The notes under the pieces: generated by a model
Database searches by the model: none
What the model saw: the letters and a program-made list of their open reading frames with translations, nothing else
What the model was told of the DNA's origin: nothing
Program-made: the position numbers and the translations under genes
DNA from: Schistocephalus solidus
Lineage: Eukaryota; Platyhelminthes; Cestoda; Diphyllobothriidea; Diphyllobothriidae
DNA length: 64,000 nt
Direction: 5' to 3'
Assembly: GCA_017591395.1 (NCBI GenBank)
Contig: WEDG01001067.1
Span: 34,798 to 98,797, forward strand
In this document: positions 58,191-64,000 of the stretch, in pieces
Position numbering within the stretch: the stretch's first letter is position 1
Layout: every line of letters begins with the position of its first letter

Positions 58191-58287
58191 CATCCAGCAC
58201 ACACCACTCGCCATCGATTTCCACATTCTGAATGTACGAGTCCTCAATAGTGGGATTATGATCTTCAATAAACATGTGTTGAAAATA
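58191..58287 (-). CDS. MRAS: M-Ras-like GTPase, coding exon 2 (switch I)
   Basis: A 97 bp exon between acceptor ccgtag (58293-58288) and donor gtgagc (58190-58185). It encodes YFQHMFIEDHNPTIEDSYIQ then NVEIDGEWCVLD plus one base. PTIEDSY is the Ras effector loop with the invariant Thr that contacts Mg and the gamma phosphate. The stretch corresponds in position and length to the second part of the Ras G domain. Confidence 0.88.
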
Positions 58288-58333
58288 CTACGGTGGTTAA
58301 ATGGTTGAGTTAGCCCAAAAACAGGAGGAATAC
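58288..58333 (-). other. M-Ras intron 1, 46 bp
   Basis: Runs from gtattc to ccgtag with a pyrimidine-rich middle. It is among the smallest introns that spliceosomes remove, in striking contrast to the 21.5 kb intron 3 of the same gene. Confidence 0.85.
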
Positions 58334-58435
58334 CTGTATTGTAAGTGCAGACTTCCCAACACCACCATCTCCAACAACTACAACCTTAAACTTCGGAATT
58401 GTCGAAATATCATTTGGAATCTGCTTTGAAGCCAT
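58334..58435 (-). CDS. MRAS: M-Ras-like GTPase, coding exon 1 (P-loop)
   Basis: Starts at the ATG complementary to 58435-58433, context gaaatgg, a good initiation context with A at -3 and G at +4. It encodes 34 residues: [15 protein letters not shown] then [19 protein letters not shown], which contains the G1/P-loop GDGGVGKS. It ends in phase 0 at donor gtattc (58333-58328). The short N-terminal extension before the first strand is longer than in H-Ras and similar in length to that of M-Ras. Together the exons encode a membrane-associated GTP/GDP switch of the Ras-MAPK type; the product is predicted to be cytosolic-face plasma membrane protein if a CAAX exon exists. Confidence 0.9.
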
Positions 58436-60029
58436 TTCTAAACGATGCCACTGTGCACGTCGACAACCGACAATCAGAACGAAGAATGATCAGATTCTAA
58501 ATTCGAGTTGAACTATATTTAGTTCGTTGGTCAAACTTGCAAATTAATTCATCAATAAAAGGATAATTTTTGTGCTATTGTTATTCCAGCTGGGTCTGCA
58601 AGAGTAAGAAAATTATGTAAGCGATTGAAAACTCCCCATAACTGTAAGCAGAGATGGATTTTAACCTCAAAATTGGCAAATGACAAAAAATTGTAAATTT
58701 CAGGCAACGTACATAAATTTAAAAAAATGCTTGTAACTTCTGAAGGAACAACAAAACTAAGAAAATCAAGCTATGCTATTAAGATGGAAAACTGGTGGAA
58801 AAACACATGAGAGAATAAATGGTCGTACTGCCGAGGGCACGTGAAAATGTGGATAACTTGTGCATCAAAGACAAATGACTTCAAATTTTTCCATATTTTG
58901 CCGCTTAAAATCCTCACTTAAACGTTGATTGCTCGCATCTATGACTTCAGCCTATTTTTCATAAAATTTTCCTTGCCTCTGTTTAGCCGTGCTAGCAGCT
59001 CAGATTTGTGGACCTGCGTGCAGGTAGTGAACTGTTTGGCCTTTGGCACTACTGACGCCCATCAAGCGAAGGCCCGTCTTTGGTGTTTTGTTCCTGTTGG
59101 GAATACTGACAGGAGTCAGCTTATTATAAATCTTCAGCTGCCGAACCGCAGGCGCGATAATCTCACTTGCGCGTGCTATTACCAGGGTATATGGCTATGT
59201 GAATTTTAAGTGTTTTATAACCTTCGGTGCTTTGAGACTTTTTACTACCACCACTAAATGAGACGTTTTCAGATGTTCATATGTACAACAAAATTGGTCC
59301 GTTCATTCAATACATTCCGTGGCTTCATATCACCTATTTGTGTCTAAAAATCGAGGCTTAAATTTTCCTGTAGTGTCCTGAGTAATGTGCATACATCACT
59401 ACTCGAGAGAAATCTTTTTCTTCATATCATTTGTTACACTAAATCTCTCATATGCTTTGAGAATGCTTGTACGTTGCTGCTTATCCATAACTCTTATGTC
59501 CATTAGGGGGCACGGGACATAAGCAAAACATGAAATTTACGCGTAAACCTTGACCGTCTGACCATCTTGTCTCGTTTCTACTGAAGCTTATGGATGTGAA
59601 TTTCAAACTCTGGAGTTCAGTTTTCAGTGTAAATACAGGAAATTATGCGTTATGGACAGCCGAATTAGAAAGCTGGATAAAACGGTGACAAAAAAACTAT
59701 TCAAGAAAAGCAACATCACTTAAACCGCAGGCTAAAGTTTTAATTGAATAGTTCGAAACAAGGTAAAGAAAACGAAATAAGTCTTGTTCACGGGATGAAA
59801 TCGGAGCGCAGTTGACAAAATGCCCCACAAAGTGTACGCAACATCCTCTTCTGAAAAATGGGGCTATTTACATATAAGGGCAACAGCATGTACAACCCTC
59901 AGTAGTGCGTTATTTTGGTGCCGCGGCGTCATCAGTTAGCTCACGTTTTAAGTTAAATAATTGCTTCTGCGTTGTTATGTTTATCGTTTGAATTTGCAGA
60001 TGCTATATATAATTATAGTAGATAGTAAT
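58436..60029. other. Upstream region of M-Ras; no other gene seen
   Basis: Holds the 5-prime UTR and presumably the promoter of the M-Ras gene. I found no clear TATA box or transcription start. The frame at 58925-59209 (plus) has no motif. Confidence 0.4.
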
Positions 60030-60382
60030 ACTAATAGTATTATGAGTAGTAGTAGTAGTAGTATAATAAGTAGTAGAAGTAGTAGTAGTAGTAGTAGTAG
60101 AAGTAGTAGTAGTAGCCGTAGTAGAAGGAGTATAATTAGTAGTAGTGGTAGTAGTAGTAGTAGTGAGTGGTAGTGGTAGTGAGTAGTGAGTAGTAGCAGT
60201 AGTGAGTAGTGGTAAGTAGTGGTCATTGGTAGTGAGTAGTGTAGTAGTTGTAGTAGTAGTAGTAGTAGAATAGTGGTAGTGTAGTGAGTAGGAAGCAGTA
60301 GTCGTAGTAGTGGAAGAGTAGTAGTAGTAGTATTGGTAGTGAGTAGTAGTGGTAGTGGTTATTAGGTAGAGCAGAAGTAGTG

Positions 60383-60416
<34 letters not shown>

Positions 60417-60873
60417 TAGTGAGATTAAGAGTATTAGTAGTGAGTAGTAGTAGTAGTAGTAATGTGGTAGTAAGTGAGAAGTAGTATTAGTAGTAGTGGT
60501 AGTAGTTGTGGTAGTGAGTAGAATTAGATGTAGTAGTGGTAGTGGTAGTGAGATTAGTGAGTAGTAGTAGTAGTAGTGAGTAGTGAGTAGTAGTAGTGGT
60601 AGTAGTGGTAGTGGTAGTGGGAGGGAGTAGTAGTGAAAGTAGTGAGTAGTGGTAGTAGTGAGTAGTGAGTAGTGGTAGTAGTAGTGAGTAGTGAAGTAGT
60701 GGTAGTGGTGGTGAGTGAGTGGTAGTGGTGGTAGTGAGTGGTGGTCAGTTAGTAGTAGTAGTAGTAGTAGTGGCAGTGGTGGTGGTAGTGAGTAGTGGTA
60801 GTAGTAGTAGTAGTAGAAGTAGTAGTAGTAGTAGTGGTAGTAGTACTGGTAGTAGTAGTGAGTAGTAGTAGTG

Positions 60874-60906
<33 letters not shown>

Positions 60907-60920
60907 AGTGGTAGTAGTAG

Positions 60921-60987
<67 letters not shown>

Positions 60988-60988
60988 A
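60030..60988. repeat. TAG/GTGAG microsatellite, about 960 bp
   Basis: Imperfect (tag)n with frequent tgg, tgag and aag interruptions; nearly pure (tag)n over about 60913-60988. Purity rises toward the right end, suggesting recent growth there. It is longer than the related array at 22085-22495. Confidence 0.92.
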
Positions 60989-62584
60989 TAATCTATTGAA
61001 CCCTGTCTATAATGCAGATGTCAAAACAGATATCTCTGGAGCATATGCTACTTCATCTTACGAGCACCTTTAGGGTAAACTACTTAAGCCAGCATCTGGT
61101 GTGCATACGCAATATATAGAAAATTTTGGAGTTATGAATGCTAGGAGGCGCCACCCTAACCTATTCGCTCACACACCACCCTGACGGCTCTTCCCACGCT
61201 GCAATATCGATCCACCCATGTGGCGTGCGCGATAGTCGCTCGCGAGCTGTCGACAGGATGAGTCATAGTACCAGTCGGGATGCCGCCCACTGAAGACCAC
61301 TATCTGAGTGGTCGGATTGCCGTCCGAACTTGAACACACTTGTACGTTCTTTGTTTGCCTTAAAGATCGCTCTTAGCCTACGGCAATTCATTTCTATTCT
61401 TCCGCCATTGCTTTTCAGTTCCCTTTGGGGATTCCATCGACGCGTTATTTGACGGGCGAACATCAAGGCTTGTGGCAAGATCATAACAGTGAACTGATTA
61501 GCACGCGGAACTAACTAATAGTCGAAGTGTTCTGAATTTCACAGCTAACAAACTTTGGGCGAAACTCGTTGTCTGTTTTTACTTAGCTTCACAATCTGTA
61601 TCGCATGTATTCAAATATGCCTGGATTTTCGAAGGTCAGTACGCATCTTTCAGGGTCCAAGTTGGAGCCTACATGTATTATGCTGTTTTTTTCGATGACC
61701 GATTGGGCTGACCACAGAACGTAGCTCCAGCATATGTAAACAATGCTGAATATTTTAAACAGATACATATAACCCATTTTTACTTTGAACGAGGTTTTAA
61801 CAAAAAACTGCTTTTTGAGTCCAAGGAAAGACAGCAAAATAAGCAGAACCTATGCAAATCACTCGACATAGTGTTACTGTTACTTCTATCGCAAATAATT
61901 AAGTTTACAAACATTAGTTATTGCAGTCGATCCTGTTCATTTTTTTCAAGAAAAGAGAAGCAAACTTAAGACCAGTGATTTTGTAGCAACGTCTATAGAA
62001 AATCTACCGAAAACTAATGCTAAGTGCTTAGGAATTCATTTGTCTGAAACTCCTCAGAAGCAGATTCTCAAATATAGGCAGTTGCCCCGAAAACCACAAG
62101 TTTGATTTGCCTATAGAACAGCTAAGCGATATAAGTAAACAGGAATAGGTGCACACTGATCTATTGACTTTCCGAAGCAAACAAGCTCCGTATGGGTAGC
62201 AAAGGTCACTAACAGACAACTACTTACCAGGCTGAAGTTGGCCAAGTTAAAATCGCAGAGAGGAAAGACGACCGAAAATATGCGTAAATCGCATTTCCAA
62301 ACTAGCCCAAAATTCAAGCAAATGAATTTTGCATCGGCACCCGTTGACTTTTAAAATACATTTGGATATAAAGATAACGTAGGTTTCCAGAATTTAAGCA
62401 AAAGCCATACTATCCCTGAAAATGAAACCACATTTCACAAGTTTACCGTTGGTTAGGGTGGTAATTTACCCTCGTTAGACCATCCAAATTCCTTAAGGAC
62501 TAATCCGATCATATGTTGATGTGTCGCATGAGCTTCATCATAGTTCATATAATGTACACCTTAGATTTAATTGCCCCTTTTAGA
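60989..62584. other. Unassigned spacer
   Basis: No gene, RNA or repeat family was recognised. Short minus-strand frames (61263-61484, 61589-61837 and 62028-62317) have no motif. Confidence 0.35.
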
Positions 62585-62800
62585 TTTGGGCTATAGTTCA
62601 GTTCAGTTCAGTATATTTAAGGGAAATAGGCAGTGCCTTTGAAGACCCTATTAATGAAAAAATATTTAACTGCGAAATTGCAGTCAAAATGCACGTCATT
62701 GCAAAGTAGTCAATAACATATTCAAGTAGAAGGAACTTGTTTTTAACAGTCAAGTCTGGGCACAGTTTTGATGATTACCTATGTAAAATACTAGATATCA
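62585..62800 (-). repeat. LINE 3-prime UTR tail with CTGAA repeats
   Basis: Plus-strand cagttcagttcagtatattt is a short (ttcag)n run followed by aagggaaataggcagtgcct, the same block as 63500-63550 and 10640-10690. On the minus strand this is the 3-prime end of the LINE copies that follow. Confidence 0.6.
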
Positions 62801-62809
62801 CCGTTATCT

Positions 62810-63118
62810 GTATGTTTATGCAAAGCTTTTGTATGATGTAGCAGTTCCTTCCTGTAAGAAGGAAGGATAATTGTCAAGCGAATATGAATACAGTTTATGT
62901 TCGAGTGCGGCAGTCGTGTCCGCCCGTATGATGTCCTCTGGCAGTTCGATACAGGCACTGTAAAATCGCTGTGAAAACGAATGGGCGACGAACATCCAGG
63001 TTGGATAAGACTCTTCGAAGATATTGCAGTTAAAATACATATGTTACTATAGATTAATGAGTAACACATATGCATAGAAAGAACCAAATGTTTTCTAACC
63101 GTGGGATCTAGGCGCAGT
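62810..63118 (-). pseudogene. CR1-like LINE C-terminal fragment, tandem unit 1
   Basis: The minus-strand frame contains FSQRFYSACIELPEDIIRAD and KLYSYSLD, corresponding to FFSQRVIDEWNKLPASVVQA and RRLDAFLLD of the copy at 63605-64000. It shares blocks with unit 2: cgacgaacatccaggt, ggataa, cgaagatatt and gggatctagg. It is only the RT C-terminal tail. Confidence 0.65.
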
Positions 63119-63144
63119 TAACCACGATTAACTACATGTATATG

Positions 63145-63432
63145 CACAACATTGCTATGATGTTGCAGAGCCTTCCTGTAGGATGAACGGTAATGGTTAA
63201 GCGAATATAAATCCAGTTTATGTTTGTATGTATCTGTCGTGTCCGACAGTAAGACGTCGCCTTTGAGTCCGGCCCAGGTAGCAATAATTTGCTATGTAAC
63301 GAATGGCGACGAACATCCAGGTGGGATAAAGCACATCGAAGATATTCCATTTAAAATAAATATTTTACTATAAAGTTGTGAGTAACATATTTACATAGAA
63401 AGAAACATAGTTCTGTTACACTGGGATCTAGG
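63145..63432 (-). pseudogene. CR1-like LINE C-terminal fragment, tandem unit 2
   Basis: About 75-80 percent similar by eye to unit 1 over ~290 bp in the same orientation. Translation includes ATWAGLKGDVLLSDTTDTYK then HKLDLYSLNHYRSSYRKAL. Frame broken. Confidence 0.65.
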
Positions 63433-63484
63433 CCCAGTCATCCTGAAGGATCGAAGATTACCTATAACCCCGTTATCTGTAATT

Positions 63485-63600
63485 CAGTAGTCAGTATTCA
63501 GTATATATAAGGGAGATAGGCAGAGCCTTTGAAAACCCTATTTACAGATAGACACTAGCAAAACAAGCAAATGTTACATGGCGATAGTCGTTTTAGTATA
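63485..63600 (-). repeat. LINE 3-prime UTR of the terminal copy
   Basis: Lies immediately after the stop of the LINE ORF end at 63605; contains the shared block aagggagataggcagagcct. A decayed (ttcag) run at 63482-63500 marks the likely 3-prime terminus. Confidence 0.6.
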
Positions 63601-63604
63601 TCGA

Positions 63605-64000
63605 TCATTGCTGTCGACTAAATATATGTTCATCAAGTAAAAATGCATCAAGTCTTCTTTTAAACATTTCTAGGCTTTCAGCCTGAACAACTGAAGCTGG
63701 CAGTTTGTTCCATTCGTCAATCACCCGTTGGGAAAAGAAGTTGGCCCGCACTTCAAGTTTGGCGTGATTTCTTTTCAGTTTGTATTGGTGACCTCGGAGA
63801 CTTGTCATGCAAAAGTTGGCCATCTGAAGGGCACAATCAACTCCTCTGACAAGTTTGAAGACTAAGATCATATCCCCTCTGTATTGCCTATAAGAGAGAG
63901 GAAAAACGTTAAGTCTTGCTAGGCGGCCCTCATAGGGTAAGCATTCCAATCCTTTGACTAGTTTCGTTGTAGGTATGTGCAAAGCTTTGGTGTGATGAAA
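63605..64000 (-). pseudogene. CR1-like LINE, RT C-terminus, runs off the window
   Basis: An intact 125-codon stretch from the window edge to the stop at 63605. It contains LARLNVFPLSYRQYRGDMIL, VFKLVRGVDCALQ, SLRGHQYKLKRNHAKL, FFSQRVIDEWNKLPASVVQA and MFKRRLDAFLLDEHIF, the conserved final block of CR1-like RT proteins (compare the first LINE relic at 1911-2177). The rest of the element lies beyond 64000. This is the best-preserved LINE coding stretch in the window and may belong to a fairly young insertion. Confidence 0.85.

Noticed and set aside
59961..60226. Ser-rich and Leu-rich frames at the start of the second microsatellite
   Set aside because: Same cause: trinucleotide repeat read in an open frame.

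Overview
This is eukaryotic (metazoan) DNA. Most of it is decayed retrotransposons, and two host genes are broken into small exons within it. There are no bacterial features: no operons, no long intact reading frames, no ribosome binding sites. The mixture of CR1-like LINEs, an APE-endonuclease LINE ending in C2H2 zinc fingers, a Ty3/gypsy element, a Penelope-like GIY-YIG relic, a tRNA-derived SINE and long TAG microsatellites fits a large lophotrochozoan genome. A tapeworm of the diphyllobothriid type is my best guess, but that is inference from the repeat types, not a database match.

Host genes. (1) An M-Ras-like small GTPase lies on the minus strand and spans about 30 kb. Coding exons are at 58435-58334, 58287-58191, 54912-54658, 33113-33034 and 28411 downwards. 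The G1, switch I, switch II, NKxD and ETSAK motifs appear in order and with matching splice phases. Intron 1 is only 46 bp and intron 3 is about 21.5 kb. Exon 3 carries one surplus G in a run of four, inside the DTAGQ motif, which breaks the frame (assembly error or real lesion). No CAAX box was found. (2) The last two exons of a plus-strand gene that I do not recognise are at 16944-17271 and 20590-21141 (stop). A Penelope-like relic sits in the intron between them.

Layout. 0-12 kb: a CR1-like relic (+), a Ty3/gypsy pol relic (-), a second CR1-like relic (+), an unassigned stretch, and a third LINE RT relic (-) with a nested LINE tail. 12.5-13.0 kb: a foldback element with ~200 bp arms. 14.0-15.3 kb: a tRNA-derived SINE array with 305 bp period, flanked by an inverted head and an inverted tail. 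16.9-21.1 kb: the unrecognised gene. 22.1-22.5 kb: a TAG microsatellite. 26.5-28.7 kb: fragments of the zinc-finger LINE family next to M-Ras exon 5. 33-54.6 kb: M-Ras intron 3, holding two ~4-5 kb tail-to-tail copies of the zinc-finger LINE (37.4-42.8 kb plus, 45.2-49.5 kb minus), an older RT relic and scattered A and B repeat units of the same family. 60.0-61.0 kb: a second, larger TAG microsatellite. 62.6-64.0 kb: three CR1-like 3-prime ends in series on the minus strand.

Every retroelement copy seen has stops, frameshifts or changed catalytic residues, so none looks able to move by itself. The main biological interest is the fragmented M-Ras gene whose giant intron is built from inverted LINE copies, and the LINE family whose reverse transcriptase ends in C2H2 fingers and is bordered by a repeated A unit.
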